From Maritalea porphyrae (GTDB lineage: Bacteria > Pseudomonadota > Alphaproteobacteria > Rhizobiales > Devosiaceae), in the NCBI RefSeq assembly GCF_030159895.1, contig NZ_BSNI01000002.1, positions 312,039 to 376,038 of the forward strand: a stretch of 64,000 nt of DNA, written 5' to 3'. Both the position numbers and the translations under genes were made by a program. The notes beneath the pieces were generated by a model. That model was not told the DNA's origin. It did no database searches and worked only from the letters and a program-made list of their open reading frames with translations. Positions 1-8,779 of this stretch are shown piece after piece (within the stretch, counting starts at the first letter, position 1; each line of letters opens with the position of its first letter).

Positions 1-128
1 GCGATCAGTTTGTCGCCACGCGCCAGCACCGAACCAATTGGGCAACCGCCCTCGTCAAAACCTGCCTTCGCTTCTTCGAAGGCTATATCCAAGAACCGTC
101 GGTCAATGTCATCAAGTTTGGCTGGCAT
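1..128 (-). CDS. Nucleoside/cytosine deaminase-like protein, N-terminal part (cut by window edge)
   Basis: Only the first 42 codons are present; the gene runs off the left edge. The N-terminus has an amphipathic helix followed by GGCPIGSVLARGDKLIA, which resembles the opening of Fcy1-type cytosine deaminases and other CMP/dCMP deaminase-fold enzymes (zinc hydrolases that deaminate free bases or nucleosides). The zinc-binding HAE and PCxxC motifs would lie outside the window, so the substrate cannot be judged. An in-frame ATG exists at 134, but GAGG sits only 1 base before it and 7 bases before the ATG at 128, so 128 is preferred. Confidence 0.6.
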   Translation of the reverse strand, partial: MPAKLDDIDRRFLDIAFEEAKAGFDEGGCPIGSVLARGDKLI

Positions 129-191
129 GGACATACCTCGCTATTCGCAATTCGATTGCTTCAGGATAAGCCAATATGAGGCGAGTGACCA

Positions 192-506
192 TCAAAGATC
201 GACTAGGCGCTGAACCAAGGAGGCAGTGTTGTTAGCTTTAACCAGCAAGGTCTTTTGCCGCGCCTGCTGCCCTTTGGTGATCTCAAGATCCAACTTGCGC
301 AAATCAAAGTGCTTAGCAAACAGCGCCAGCACGGCTGCATTGGCTTTGCCTTTGTCCGGAATGGCACGCACTTTGACGCTCAGATAGGAACGACCGTCAT
401 CGCGGCGTTCAACCGGACCTATTTGCTCGGTCCGGGCATTTGGGGTGACCCGCAAAGAAACTTCCAGCCCGGCAGCCACTTGCCGCCAGGCCAAATGCTT
501 GTCCAA
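192..506 (-). CDS. DUF167 (YggU-like) family protein
   Basis: A 104-residue protein with the DUF167 signature: LRVTPNARTEQIG near the N-terminus, VRAIPDKGKANAAV in the middle and a C-terminal ITKGQQARQKTLLVK stretch. The family is small, widespread and of uncertain biochemical role. The start chosen is a TTG two bases after the stop of the upstream yggT-like gene. It gives the usual family length (about 100 residues); no ATG is available in this part of the frame. The tight spacing implies translational coupling with the YggT-family gene, a pairing that is common in bacteria. Confidence 0.8.
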   Translation of the reverse strand: MDKHLAWRQVAAGLEVSLRVTPNARTEQIGPVERRDDGRSYLSVKVRAIPDKGKANAAVLALFAKHFDLRKLDLEITKGQQARQKTLLVKANNTASLVQRLVDL

Positions 507-508
507 CG

Positions 509-799
509 CTAAAATACGTTTGGATAGATGTAATAACGAATGACGTTTTGGATAAAGATGATGCCAAGGAACAGAATAATTGGCGATATATCCAGGCCGC
601 CAAAGTTCGGGATCACCTTTCGAATGGGTCGCAAAACAGGTTCCGTCAATCCGTTGACCAACCGCCAAACGGCAGCAACAAACTGGTTTGAACCATTGAT
701 CACATTAAAGGCAAACAGCCAGCTCATTACGATCATCACCACCGCAACCAGCCAATAAAGCTGCAAAACCAACAAGATAATATCAAGAATTGCCCGCAT
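509..799 (-). CDS. YggT family integral membrane protein
   Basis: A 96-residue protein with two long hydrophobic segments separated by the loop VNGLTEPVLRPIRKVIPNFG, the hallmark of the YggT family. A final NVIRYYIYPNVF tail ends the protein. In several bacteria YggT proteins are linked to membrane or osmotic homeostasis and division, but no reaction is known. The ATG at 799 has GGAG 8 bases upstream; a longer in-frame extension to 859 is possible but lacks a comparable signal. It lies directly upstream of the DUF167 gene and is probably co-transcribed with it. Confidence 0.85.
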   Translation of the reverse strand: MRAILDIILLVLQLYWLVAVVMIVMSWLFAFNVINGSNQFVAAVWRLVNGLTEPVLRPIRKVIPNFGGLDISPIILFLGIIFIQNVIRYYIYPNVF

Positions 800-1203
800 T
801 CGATTCTCCACTTTTGCGCCGCTTTGGGGGCGACGTGTGTCGCCAAAGCATATCTGCATATGTAGCGACTAAGCCCCCAATCGACAAGGGCAACCGCATA
901 AGCTGCGAAAATCATTCAAATTGAAGTTAAAATTATGGCCCGCCCCCGAAATACGCCGGACGAGCGAGCCATCAATACTGTGTCGAATACGCAAAACTAA
1001 TCTTTCGACGCAAAATAGAGTGCACGAAGCGTGCCAGTTTTTAGCATGGCAGAAATTTACAAAAGGCCTTGAAAATCTGGGCCTTACATTGTTTTCATTA
1101 ACTGTTGCAAAAACTTCTGTCGCACCCTGCATTGCAAATTGCAAATCACAGACGTCAGCCCTTGCAGCTTGCGAATGTGAACAAAAACTTGCAACGAGAA
1201 ACG
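800..1203. other. Gene-free stretch between the TerB-family gene and yggT
   Basis: About 400 bases without a convincing gene. Open frames on both strands lack ribosome-binding sites and give low-complexity or cysteine-rich translations unlike known proteins. The only local pattern I see is a short tandem of TTGCAAA near 1132-1145. The promoter of the yggT-DUF167 pair should lie at the left end of this stretch. Confidence 0.5.
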
Positions 1204-1659
1204 CTAGCTTGCGTCGTCGGTTTCACCACGCACTTGCGCGCGCAAAACGGTACGGTCCCGCGACGACACACCGATAAGTTCGGCAACGCGCCAAACCATA
1301 TTATCTTCCAGCTCATGATTTTCGCTGTCAGCAAAAACTACTTGCCACATCATTTTGATAATTTCGAGTTTTTCATGTTGCTCAAGTTTGTTGAGCGTTT
1401 GAGTAAAGCCATAAAAATCAACCGCTTCATGGTCTTTTTCCGTGGCAAGCGCCACCAAATCAGCCACTTCCGCCGCGCTTAGCTTGTAGTGTTCTGTAAG
1501 CGTACGCTTGATGGTCTTACGCTCTTCTACACTCACCTCACCGTCCACTGCAGACAAGTGCACCAGCAATGCAGCCGCACAAACTTTCGGGTCCAACATC
1601 GGGTCATCATCTTCATGCCCATTTTTGCTGCCGAATAATTTGGTGATTGCCTCGAACAT
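1204..1659 (-). CDS. TerB-family (tellurite resistance protein B-like) cytosolic protein
   Basis: A 151-residue protein. After a charged N-terminus (FGSKNGHEDDD) it carries the all-helical TerB fold: CAAALLVHLSAVDGEVSVEE at about residues 27-46 supplies the acidic metal-binding loop AVDGEVSVEE, and a second similar loop, FADSENHELEDN, follows at about 109-120. TerB-like domains bind divalent metal and occur in stress proteins and in DnaJ-like co-chaperones. Here there is no J domain and no ter operon, so tellurite resistance should not be assumed. The gene is monocistronic as far as the window shows. Confidence 0.75.
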   Translation of the reverse strand: MFEAITKLFGSKNGHEDDDPMLDPKVCAAALLVHLSAVDGEVSVEERKTIKRTLTEHYKLSAAEVADLVALATEKDHEAVDFYGFTQTLNKLEQHEKLEIIKMMWQVVFADSENHELEDNMVWRVAELIGVSSRDRTVLRAQVRGETDDAS

Positions 1660-1784
1660 TTCACACCCTGCCGCTATTAAAGGTTTAAGTGCACATGTAG
1701 ACTGTCAAACATCAAGTCTCAAGCTCCAACCCAATCAAAATGGTGTGCGTGCCTTACAAATCGCAAATAAAACTAGGTTGATTT

Positions 1785-2297
1785 ATGCTTCGAACCGTCA
1801 ATTTCATCGCGATCTTTCTGCTGGTTTTGGGCGAGACCATGCTGTTTGCCGCCAACAAACATGACCCCATCAATGCAAGCGTTTTGATGTTGGCTATGTT
1901 GCTACTGGCAATCAGCTCGCTACGGTTCTTATTTATCCCCTATGCCCCAATGAATAATCGATTTGGCGCAGTTGCCTTGATCTTTGGCTTCTTTGCATCA
2001 GCTTTTTTCCAATTCGACATTATGGCGTTCGGGATCACTGAACATTCAAGTCATTTTGGCAAGACGCTTTTTAACGCAGCACAGACGTTGCTGATATTCG
2101 GATCAATCTTACTCGGGTTCTGGCTCTACCCGCTTGGCAAGGTCGACAAGTCACTGGGACTCACTCTTCCCATCGCCACAATCGCTTATGCCGTGCCTCG
2201 CCTTTTCGCACTAAGCCCCAGCGCGCAGCTGGTCACAGCGCTCATGCTGTCCGCAACACTTGCCTGGTTGGCGATTTACAAAATTCAGCGTTACTAG
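1785..2297 (+). CDS. Multi-pass membrane protein of unknown function
   Basis: A 170-residue, strongly hydrophobic protein with about five or six predicted membrane spans and short basic loops (SSLRFLF, YKIQRY at the C-terminus). I do not recognise a family. The reading frame looks genuine because hydrophobic segments alternate regularly with polar turns throughout, and the region has no competing gene on the other strand. The ATG at 1785 has AGG about 9 bases upstream. It converges with the pterin dehydratase gene, 10 bases away. Confidence 0.6.
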   Translation: MLRTVNFIAIFLLVLGETMLFAANKHDPINASVLMLAMLLLAISSLRFLFIPYAPMNNRFGAVALIFGFFASAFFQFDIMAFGITEHSSHFGKTLFNAAQTLLIFGSILLGFWLYPLGKVDKSLGLTLPIATIAYAVPRLFALSPSAQLVTALMLSATLAWLAIYKIQRY

Positions 2298-2307
2298 GTT
2301 CAGACGC

Positions 2308-2592
2308 CTAAAGCAGCCTATCGATGGCCAAGGAAAGATCAATATCTTTCTGGCTTAGCCCACCCTCGTCATGTGTGGTCAAAAAGATATCGACTTCTGA
2401 ATAGACGTTGGACCATTCGGGGTGATGATTGTGCTTCTCTGCCAATATCGCAACTTGGCTCATAAAGCCAAATGCCTGCACAAAGTTTGAGAATTTAAAC
2501 CGCCGCGCAATACCATCGCGTTCCTCAATTCTCACCCAATTTGGAAGTTTTGCCAGAGCCTTTTCCAAGTCATCGCCTTGTAGTTTAGCCAT
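2308..2592 (-). CDS. phhB: 4a-hydroxytetrahydrobiopterin dehydratase (pterin-4a-carbinolamine dehydratase)
   Basis: A 94-residue protein of normal family length. The signature [20 protein letters not shown] contains the catalytic histidines (His54, His56, His57), and the family's closing motif [11 protein letters not shown] follows. The enzyme dehydrates 4a-hydroxy-tetrahydropterin so that pterin cofactor can be recycled after aromatic amino acid hydroxylation. No phenylalanine hydroxylase gene is in the window. It starts 32 bases after the ccoS stop on the same strand, so read-through from the fixGHI-ccoS operon is possible; this linkage is an inference from spacing only. Confidence 0.93.
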   Translation of the reverse strand: MAKLQGDDLEKALAKLPNWVRIEERDGIARRFKFSNFVQAFGFMSQVAILAEKHNHHPEWSNVYSEVDIFLTTHDEGGLSQKDIDLSLAIDRLL

Positions 2593-2624
2593 ATCGCCTC
2601 TCCTTCCAGATTGTGCCTTAGTGC

Positions 2625-2789
2625 TTAACGCTTATCCGGTGGGGCGTCATCGGCGCTGTCGTCCAATATGCGCTGCGCCGCGCCATCCATATCTTCATAT
2701 TGTCCGGCCCGCAGCGACCACATGAAGGCACCAAGCGCTAAAACGCCCACCAAAAGCACAACCGGAATGATAATCAATAATGGGGTCAT
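2625..2789 (-). CDS. ccoS: Cbb3-type cytochrome oxidase assembly protein CcoS (FixS)
   Basis: A 54-residue protein: one N-terminal membrane span ([19 protein letters not shown]) followed by [20 protein letters not shown] and an acidic tail. The W-S-x-x-x-GQYEDxxG arrangement is the CcoS/FixS signature. CcoS is needed for cofactor (heme/copper) insertion into cbb3 oxidase. The start overlaps the stop of fixI as ATGA (2786-2789), giving translational coupling, and the gene closes the fixGHIS assembly operon. Confidence 0.93.
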   Translation of the reverse strand: MTPLLIIIPVVLLVGVLALGAFMWSLRAGQYEDMDGAAQRILDDSADDAPPDKR

Positions 2790-5059
2790 TCAGCTGGCAT
2801 CACTTTGGTTTGCATTTCAATTTCTTGCTCAACTGTGCGCGGTTTTTTGTCGATCCGCAAGCGCAATGCATTAAGGGTCACCAAGACCGAAGAACTGGAC
2901 ATGGCAATCGATGCCACCAACGGTGTAGCAAAACCCATCACCGCCAAGGGAATGGCCACCGCATTATAACAAAGCGCCAATCCAAAATTTTGTTTCACGG
3001 CACGCGCGGCGCGCTTGGCCAAGGTCAAAACAAATGGAATTTGCGCTAAACTGTCTCTAGTCAGCACAAAATCCGCCGCGTTGCGCCCCACATCGGCAGC
3101 GCTTGAGGGTGCCATCGACACATATGCAGCCTGCAGGCTCGGTGCATCATTTATGCCATCACCAACCATCAACACACGGCGCTGAGCATCTTCCAATGCC
3201 GTCAGTTGCGCTAGCTTTTCTTCAGGTGTCAGCCCCCAATGCACGTGTTTCAAACCCAACTGATCCGCCACTTGTTGCACAGGTGCCTTGCGGTCACCGG
3301 ACAACAAAGAAATGCCTTTCACCAGGGCATTTAATTGCGGCATCAATTTTGGCACTTCTGCGCGCAATTGATCTTCAAATTCAAAGCTTGCTACGTGCGC
3401 GCCATTCTTTGCCAAATGCACACGGCTGGAACCGTCGTCACCTGCATCTTGCGCAAAGCAAAATTCTGCACGACCCAGTCGCCATTGATCGCCAGCAAGC
3501 TGGGCTTCAACCCCCTGACCTGCAAATTCACTGACCTGATCAAAAGCCAAAATCGGCACCGACTTATGCGCGTTTGCCAAAGCTTTGGCGAACGGGTGAT
3601 GGCTCAATCGCGCCAACTGCACAGCCATTGCTAGTTCCCCATCACCACCCAAAAGCGTCGCCACAAATTGCGGTTTGCCTTGGGTGAGTGTGCCGGTCTT
3701 GTCAAACGCCACATAGTCGATCTGCGCCAATCGCTCGAGCGCTGCGCCATCGCGCATCATCATCCCTTGTTCGAACAAGCGCCCAGCGGCCACCACATGC
3801 ACAATCGGCACCGCCAGCGCCAGCGCGCACGGACAGGTGATGATCAGCACAGCAATCGCGGTGACCAGCGCATGGTGCCAATCACCATTGTAGAAGCCCC
3901 AACCAAGAAACGTGAACAAAGCCAGCAAATGAACAACCGGCGCATAAATCTCAGCGGCCCGGTCCGCAATCCGTTTATAGCCAGCGCGCGACCCTTCTGC
4001 AGCTTCCATCATCGCCACCATGCGCGCCAAGAAACTCTCATGCGCAGGTTTTGAAACTTCCATGGTGATCGGGCTAGAAATATTGGTTGCCCCAGCCAGC
4101 AGAACACTTCCCTTTTGAAGTGGTTCCGGTGCCGATTCCCCAGTGACCAAACTCAAATCCACATCGGATTGACCAAGCAGCACCTTGCCATCCACGGGAA
4201 TGCGCTCGCCTGCGGCAATATCAAGCTGCATGCCAACTTCAATTTGGTTAAGCTTCACAAACTGATGGCTACCATCATCCAAGCGCTGCAACGCACCGCG
4301 CGGCGCCAATGAAGCAAGATTGCGCACCGCAGAGCGCGCCCGTTCGCGCATTAAGTGATCAAGCGTGCGCCCAATCAACAGAAAGAACAACAGGGTGACC
4401 GCCGCATCAAAATAGGCATGTTCGCCTGAATTGGCGGTTTCAAAAACACTCAGCCCCAGCGCCAAAATCACCGCGAGAGAAATTGGCACGTCCATATTGA
4501 GCCGCCCCACTTTTAACGCGGCCCAAGCAGATCGATAAAAGTGCTGCCCGGCAAACGCCACCGCAGGAATGGCGATCAGCGCCGAAATCCAATGGAACAG
4601 ATCACGGGTTGAAGCGTCTGCGCCTGACCAAATTGAAATCGAAAACAGCATGATGTTCATCGCCGCAAAGCCAGACACCGCTAAAGCGCGTACCAACTGA
4701 GAAAATGTCTTGTCTTTGGCACTCTCATCTTCCGCTTCGAGCAACATCGCCCGGTAGCCTGCCCGATTAACGGCTTCAACGATTTGTTCGGGGGCAAACC
4801 CCTGCGTGTGCCAAATCACCTTTACCCGTTTGGTGGACAGGTTCACCCGGCCCAACTCAACAGCGCTAAGCGCACCCAATTCAGTTTCAATTGAACGCAT
4901 ACAGGCCGCACAATGGACATCCGGCACCGCCAGCTCCAATTGACGACGGCCATCTTTAAGATCGATTGAACCCGCGATTAGACTTTCATTGTCGATTTTT
5001 GTTTGGCCTTTGTCGGCCAGCTCGTTGGCCGCCTCAATGCCCGGTGCACAGCAGCTCAT
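2786..5059 (-). CDS. fixI: Copper-exporting P1B-type ATPase for cbb3 oxidase assembly (FixI/CcoI)
   Basis: A 757-residue heavy-metal P-type ATPase. It has a cysteine-rich start (MSCCAPG), an HMA domain with VHCAACM (Cys50, Cys53), TGES in the actuator domain at 306-309, the CPC ion-binding motif TCPCAL at 408-413, and the phosphorylation motif DKTGTLT at 453-459 (Asp453). GDGIND and the final membrane pair follow. Neighbouring fixG, fixH and ccoS identify it as the FixI/CcoI subtype, which delivers copper for the CcoN binuclear centre. The ATG at 5059 is preceded by AGGGGG with a 5-base spacer and follows the fixH stop by 8 bases. A longer frame to 5143 lacks such a signal. Confidence 0.96.
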   Translation of the reverse strand: MSCCAPGIEAANELADKGQTKIDNESLIAGSIDLKDGRRQLELAVPDVHCAACMRSIETELGALSAVELGRVNLSTKRVKVIWHTQGFAPEQIVEAVNRAGYRAMLLEAEDESAKDKTFSQLVRALAVSGFAAMNIMLFSISIWSGADASTRDLFHWISALIAIPAVAFAGQHFYRSAWAALKVGRLNMDVPISLAVILALGLSVFETANSGEHAYFDAAVTLLFFLLIGRTLDHLMRERARSAVRNLASLAPRGALQRLDDGSHQFVKLNQIEVGMQLDIAAGERIPVDGKVLLGQSDVDLSLVTGESAPEPLQKGSVLLAGATNISSPITMEVSKPAHESFLARMVAMMEAAEGSRAGYKRIADRAAEIYAPVVHLLALFTFLGWGFYNGDWHHALVTAIAVLIITCPCALALAVPIVHVVAAGRLFEQGMMMRDGAALERLAQIDYVAFDKTGTLTQGKPQFVATLLGGDGELAMAVQLARLSHHPFAKALANAHKSVPILAFDQVSEFAGQGVEAQLAGDQWRLGRAEFCFAQDAGDDGSSRVHLAKNGAHVASFEFEDQLRAEVPKLMPQLNALVKGISLLSGDRKAPVQQVADQLGLKHVHWGLTPEEKLAQLTALEDAQRRVLMVGDGINDAPSLQAAYVSMAPSSAADVGRNAADFVLTRDSLAQIPFVLTLAKRAARAVKQNFGLALCYNAVAIPLAVMGFATPLVASIAMSSSSVLVTLNALRLRIDKKPRTVEQEIEMQTKVMPAE

Positions 5060-5067
5060 CTTGCCCC

Positions 5068-5547
5068 CTATTGCACCACAATGCGTTGACGGTGCACATA
5101 TGGCGTTCCGTTTTCGCTTTTTAGGGTCACAAATATATCCCAAGCGCCATTTGCCAGTTCAAAATCAGCAACAAAGTAGCCATCTGTTGGCAACAAAGTG
5201 ATGATTTGATCCTCACGCTCATGGCTTGGGCGCTTTAGTTCGGCTTCTGCAAAATCGGCAATCACTGGCTTGCCCGCCGCATCAAGCAACTGGTAGCGAA
5301 TAGCACCATCCACATAGCCAACATCAGCATTCCAACCAAGCGCATCTTGCGCTTTCTCGGCCGCCAGTTTTTCATTGAACCCTTGGCTCGCCACATAAGA
5401 GTTTTTTACGACCAGTCCGGTCCAGCTCGATGTGGCAAAATAGGCCATGATCAGATTGACCGTAATGATGGTGCCAAAGAACAGCCCCACCACCAAAAGC
5501 ATATGTTTGCCAGTAAACTCGCGTTGTTTTGGCTGATCCATCATCAT
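5068..5547 (-). CDS. fixH: FixH family protein, cbb3 oxidase biogenesis
   Basis: A 159-residue membrane-anchored protein. One N-terminal transmembrane helix (about residues 16-38, LLVVGLFFGTIITVNLIMAY) precedes a periplasmic domain with the FixH-typical run WTGLVVKNSYVASQGFNEK and a C-terminal beta-rich part ending HRQRIVVQ. FixH acts with FixI in oxidase maturation; its exact role is unsettled. The start overlaps the fixG stop in an ATGA (5544-5547). Two further in-frame ATGs follow at once, so the true start could be one or two codons later. Confidence 0.94.
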   Translation of the reverse strand: MMMDQPKQREFTGKHMLLVVGLFFGTIITVNLIMAYFATSSWTGLVVKNSYVASQGFNEKLAAEKAQDALGWNADVGYVDGAIRYQLLDAAGKPVIADFAEAELKRPSHEREDQIITLLPTDGYFVADFELANGAWDIFVTLKSENGTPYVHRQRIVVQ

Positions 5548-7118
5548 TCCCCTATTTTTGGTGTTTCAAATTTCACCAACTCTTCTGACGATTCGTCGCC
5601 AAACACATCTTCAACTCTAAACGTAAATCGCGTGGGTTGCTCTCTCAAAAGCTTAGGATCTGCCCGAACATATACGCGTAGCGGCAATACCCGGTCTGGT
5701 TCCACATCCAACACGATCACTTGTTGTGGGTCATTTTGCGAGCTTGCCAGTGTCATCTCGCCGCCCGGCAACCCAACAATCGACAATTTCATGGTGCGCG
5801 GTTCAGGTGTCATATTGAGAATTTTCACATCATAGCCATTGCGCACGGCCCCATCGCTAAGCATCACATAAAGCGGATTGCGGTCATGTTGCACATTCAC
5901 ATCCAAGCGATCGCGCATGGACAATACGATCAACATCGCCACACCAATCGCCGCCCATACGCAGAAATAGATCAGCGTGCGCCAACGAATAATGGTCTGC
6001 AAACTGGTGTGGGTAACAGCATCCACCAATCGACCCGCTTTATCGCGCAACCGCTCAGGGTGAATACGATCGCCGCCATCTGTGGCCAATTGCATATTGG
6101 AATTATAATCATTGAGCGTTGCGTAAGAGATCAGCCCGCGCTCTTTGCCCAGCTTGTCCATCACGTTGTCGCACGCATCAATGCACAAAGCGCAGGTGAT
6201 ACATTCAAGTTGCTGGCCGTCGCGAATATCAATACCCATCGGGCACACCACCACGCAGGCATTGCAATCAACGCAATCGCCGACAACTTTGCCTTCTTTA
6301 ATGGCCTTTTTCGCATGCTTCGTGCGCGGTTCGCCACGCCAATCATTATAGGTGACGGTAAGCGAAAACTCATCCAGCATTGCGCCCTGAATTCGTGGCC
6401 AAGGGCACATATAGGTGCACACTTGCTCACGCATCAAACCACCAAAAGTATAGGTGGTCGCGGTCAAGATCAGGATGGTGAAATAAGCGATCGCTGGCGC
6501 TTCAAACCGCACAACATCTGCAAACAGGGTTGGCGCGTCAGCGAAGTAAAAAACCCAAGCGCCGCCGGTGGCAACGCCGATCAAAATCCAACTGGTGTGC
6601 TTTGCCACCCGTCGCCAAATTTTGTTGAAATCATACCGCCCTTTATCGAGCTTGATACGTTGGTTGCGATCCCCTTCAAAGAATCGCTCAACCAGCAAGA
6701 ACAAATCCACCCACACGGTTTGCGGACAAGTGTAGCCGCACCACGCGCGCCCGACGGTTGATGTGACCAGAAACAAGCCAACACCAGCCATCACCAACAT
6801 GCCCGCAACATAGTAAAACTCTTGCGGCCAAATCTCGATGAAGAAGAAATAGAAGCGCCGATTGGCCAAATCCACCAATACGGCCTGATCAGGCGCAAAT
6901 TCACCGCGATCAAATCGCAGCCAAGGCGTAAGATAGTAGATGCCCAATGTGACAATCATGATCACCCATTTGAGCTGCCTGAAAAAACCAGAAGCTCGTT
7001 TTGGGAAAATCTTCTTGCGCGGTGCATAGAGCGCTGGGCGCTTGCCCGCCGCATTTACCGCTTCTACATCAAATTGATCAACGCCCGGTTTTACGCCAGG
7101 TTGTGCTTGTTCATTCAT
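5544..7118 (-). CDS. fixG: Cytochrome c oxidase accessory protein FixG/CcoG (4Fe-4S membrane protein)
   Basis: A 524-residue protein with about five membrane spans and two ferredoxin-type 4Fe-4S clusters: Cys282/285/288/292 and Cys306/309/312/316. Extra cysteine motifs WCGYTCP (126-132) and CTYMCPW (234-240) match the NapH/CcoG family, and an immunoglobulin-like FixG C-terminal domain follows the last helix. CcoG proteins are thought to reduce copper during cbb3 oxidase assembly. This is the first gene of fixGHI-ccoS. An FNR/FixK-type box lies about 63 bases upstream of the ATG. A 346-codon open frame on the opposite strand is a shadow. Confidence 0.96.
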   Translation of the reverse strand: MNEQAQPGVKPGVDQFDVEAVNAAGKRPALYAPRKKIFPKRASGFFRQLKWVIMIVTLGIYYLTPWLRFDRGEFAPDQAVLVDLANRRFYFFFIEIWPQEFYYVAGMLVMAGVGLFLVTSTVGRAWCGYTCPQTVWVDLFLLVERFFEGDRNQRIKLDKGRYDFNKIWRRVAKHTSWILIGVATGGAWVFYFADAPTLFADVVRFEAPAIAYFTILILTATTYTFGGLMREQVCTYMCPWPRIQGAMLDEFSLTVTYNDWRGEPRTKHAKKAIKEGKVVGDCVDCNACVVVCPMGIDIRDGQQLECITCALCIDACDNVMDKLGKERGLISYATLNDYNSNMQLATDGGDRIHPERLRDKAGRLVDAVTHTSLQTIIRWRTLIYFCVWAAIGVAMLIVLSMRDRLDVNVQHDRNPLYVMLSDGAVRNGYDVKILNMTPEPRTMKLSIVGLPGGEMTLASSQNDPQQVIVLDVEPDRVLPLRVYVRADPKLLREQPTRFTFRVEDVFGDESSEELVKFETPKIGE

Positions 7119-7180
7119 GCCGATCAGGTCCCTATCGATCGCTATATTACGCTTTTTGACAGTATTTGTCTGTTATAGCG

Positions 7181-7194
7181 TTGATATGGGTCAA
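7181..7194 (-). promoter_or_regulatory. FNR/FixK-type box upstream of fixG
   Basis: The 14-mer TTGATATGGGTCAA (on the minus strand TTGACCCATATCAA) fits the FNR/FixK consensus TTGAT-N4-ATCAA with one change. It lies between fixG (minus, starts 7118) and msrB (plus, starts 7362). Placement and the known oxygen control of fixGHIS suggest activation of fixG under low oxygen. I could not identify a well-placed -10 element for a -41.5 arrangement. Confidence 0.75.
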
Positions 7195-7361
7195 ACAGAT
7201 CGCACAAGCTGTCGCACGAGGCAGCCTGTCGCACCCGGATAGATCGTCGATCACACAATGCTCAACTGTTGTGAATGAGCTATTGCTTGAGTTGCGTGCC
7301 GTTGCCGCTTATCTAAGCATTTGAGATGAGCACATAACCAAGCGAGGTTGCCAAAACGACT

Positions 7362-7811
7362 ATGACCAAACGCTATCAGAAAACCGATGACGCAATTAAA
7401 AATCTAACGCCCGAACAATATCGGGTGACCCAAGAAAACGGTACTGAACGCCCATTTCAAAATGAGTTTTGGGACAAAAACGATATTGGCATCTATGTAG
7501 ACATTGTATCCGGTGAGCCGCTCTTTGTTTCGTCAACCAAATATGACGCGGGCTGCGGTTGGCCAAGTTTCACCCAACCGATCAATCAGGATCACATTGT
7601 TGAAAAAACAGACACTGCCCATGGGATGGTACGCACCGAAGTGCGCTCGCGCGATGGCGACAGCCACCTGGGCCACGTTTTCCCTGACGGCCCACCAGAA
7701 CAAGGCGGATTGCGCTATTGCATCAATTCCGCCTCGTTGCGTTTTGTCCCAAAAGAGAAAATGGAACAAGAAGGTTATGGCGACCTATTGGACTTGTTGC
7801 CGCAAAGCTAG
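7362..7811 (+). CDS. msrB: Peptide-methionine (R)-S-oxide reductase
   Basis: A 149-residue MsrB-family enzyme that reduces methionine-R-sulfoxide in proteins. The catalytic cysteine is Cys120 in [11 protein letters not shown]. His102 and His105 lie in [11 protein letters not shown], and Cys65 in AGCGWPSF may act as the resolving cysteine. The two CxxC zinc motifs of many MsrB proteins are absent, which is a known variant. The gene is divergent from fixG and its end overlaps the convergent DUF1772 gene by 27 bases. A role in repairing oxidised proteins during oxygen shifts would fit its position, but that is inference. Confidence 0.95.
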   Translation: MTKRYQKTDDAIKNLTPEQYRVTQENGTERPFQNEFWDKNDIGIYVDIVSGEPLFVSSTKYDAGCGWPSFTQPINQDHIVEKTDTAHGMVRTEVRSRDGDSHLGHVFPDGPPEQGGLRYCINSASLRFVPKEKMEQEGYGDLLDLLPQS

Positions 7812-8333
7812 TCGCTCAACAGGCCAAACTAAAACCGCAACATAGGCGGTGAGAAGAAAGCCTGAACTGGTCGCGAAGAACCGCGTCGTGTTCCAAAACT
7901 GCCAAGTTTGGCTATAGTCATTCCACATTTCTTGTGCCGCACCTAAGTCTTGCGGCACAATCTGTTTTCCCAGCGCCTCATTCATCGGCACATTGATGGT
8001 TACGGTTAGAACCAAATAGCCAAACAAAAACACCAAACCCGCAACGCCAAGCAAGAATGACGTTTTGCGCGCGCCCTGCTGCCAGCCCACAAGCGCGGTG
8101 ATGAAAAGCACAAAGGGTGTCCCAAAAAACACCGGACCAAATGCAAAATTGCGCACCGACGCATTCATGGCCTGCATCGCACCAATTGCGATGCGCGGGT
8201 CAGTTGCATCCAGCCCCCACATGGTCGAACAAATCCAAGCGTAAAAGAACCCCAAGATTAGACCGCCAGCGAGCAATGACAAGATCAGAAGGCCGTCTAT
8301 CAAGTTAATTGATGGGGTAGCAATCCTTGTCAC
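7785..8333 (-). CDS. DUF1772 (anthrone oxygenase-like) membrane protein
   Basis: A 182-residue protein with four or five membrane spans. The C-terminal half shows the DUF1772 pattern: [10 protein letters not shown] followed by [20 protein letters not shown], with spaced conserved tryptophan, asparagine and arginine. Fungal relatives take part in anthrone oxidation; bacterial members are uncharacterised, so no reaction is claimed. It lies one base downstream of another membrane protein gene (8334-8690), and both are divergent from a TetR regulator, so this looks like a TetR-controlled two-gene operon. Its 3' end overlaps msrB by 27 bases. Confidence 0.75.
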   Translation of the reverse strand: MTRIATPSINLIDGLLILSLLAGGLILGFFYAWICSTMWGLDATDPRIAIGAMQAMNASVRNFAFGPVFFGTPFVLFITALVGWQQGARKTSFLLGVAGLVFLFGYLVLTVTINVPMNEALGKQIVPQDLGAAQEMWNDYSQTWQFWNTTRFFATSSGFLLTAYVAVLVWPVERLALRQQVQ

Positions 8334-8690
8334 TTAAGCCTCCTGTCTTTTGTAAAAAATGCCAGCCAGAATGGCCAAACTTGCCATTTGCGCTGCGATC
8401 ACAGCGGGCCAAATCAGTGGAAACTGCGGATCGATATACTTTTGCGGCCCGTATGAAATGAGGGCTAGCGCCACCGCCACGACTGACAAAATGCGCCCAA
8501 CCCGGTCCTTTGCTGGGTCAATCAAAATAGCCATCAACGCAACCCCAACGGAAACACCAATTAGGGGACCAATTCCTGAAATTGGAATGGCAATTGGCGG
8601 ATGTGGCGGCACCTTAAAAAACAGCGAAAAAATCATGGTGAGCTGCAAGGCAATCAGCATGGTCAAAGACGGTTTTACATATTTAATCAT
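8334..8690 (-). CDS. Small four-helix membrane protein, TetR-linked
   Basis: A 118-residue hydrophobic protein with about four predicted membrane helices and a short loop containing IDPAKDRVGRIL. I do not recognise a named family. The start codon at 8690 is preceded by GGAGAAG in the minus-strand sequence. The stop is immediately followed by the start of the DUF1772 gene, so the two are almost certainly co-transcribed. The promoter region is shared with the divergent TetR gene and contains two copies of an operator-like repeat. Confidence 0.7.
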   Translation of the reverse strand: MIKYVKPSLTMLIALQLTMIFSLFFKVPPHPPIAIPISGIGPLIGVSVGVALMAILIDPAKDRVGRILSVVAVALALISYGPQKYIDPQFPLIWPAVIAAQMASLAILAGIFYKRQEA

Positions 8691-8704
8691 CTTCTTCTCC
8701 TAAA

Positions 8705-8750
8705 ACGTAATTTGGTGTACGGTTGCCAATATACGTAATCTAGTGTACGG
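8705..8750. promoter_or_regulatory. Paired operator-like direct repeats between the TetR gene and the membrane pair
   Basis: Two 18-bp copies, 8705-8722 (ACGTAATTTGGTGTACGG) and 8733-8750 (ACGTAATCTAGTGTACGG), differ at two positions and are spaced 28 bp start to start. The second copy contains an imperfect palindrome centred on CTAG with CGTA...TACG ends (12 of 16 positions symmetric). Their place in a divergent TetR promoter suggests TetR operators controlling both directions. Confidence 0.65.
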
Positions 8751-8779
8751 AATTGTCAAGCAACAAATTTGGAAAAACT

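Noticed and set aside
5721-6761. A 346-codon open frame opposite fixG
   Set aside because: Same reason: His/Ile/Ala-rich shadow with no domain, fully inside fixG.
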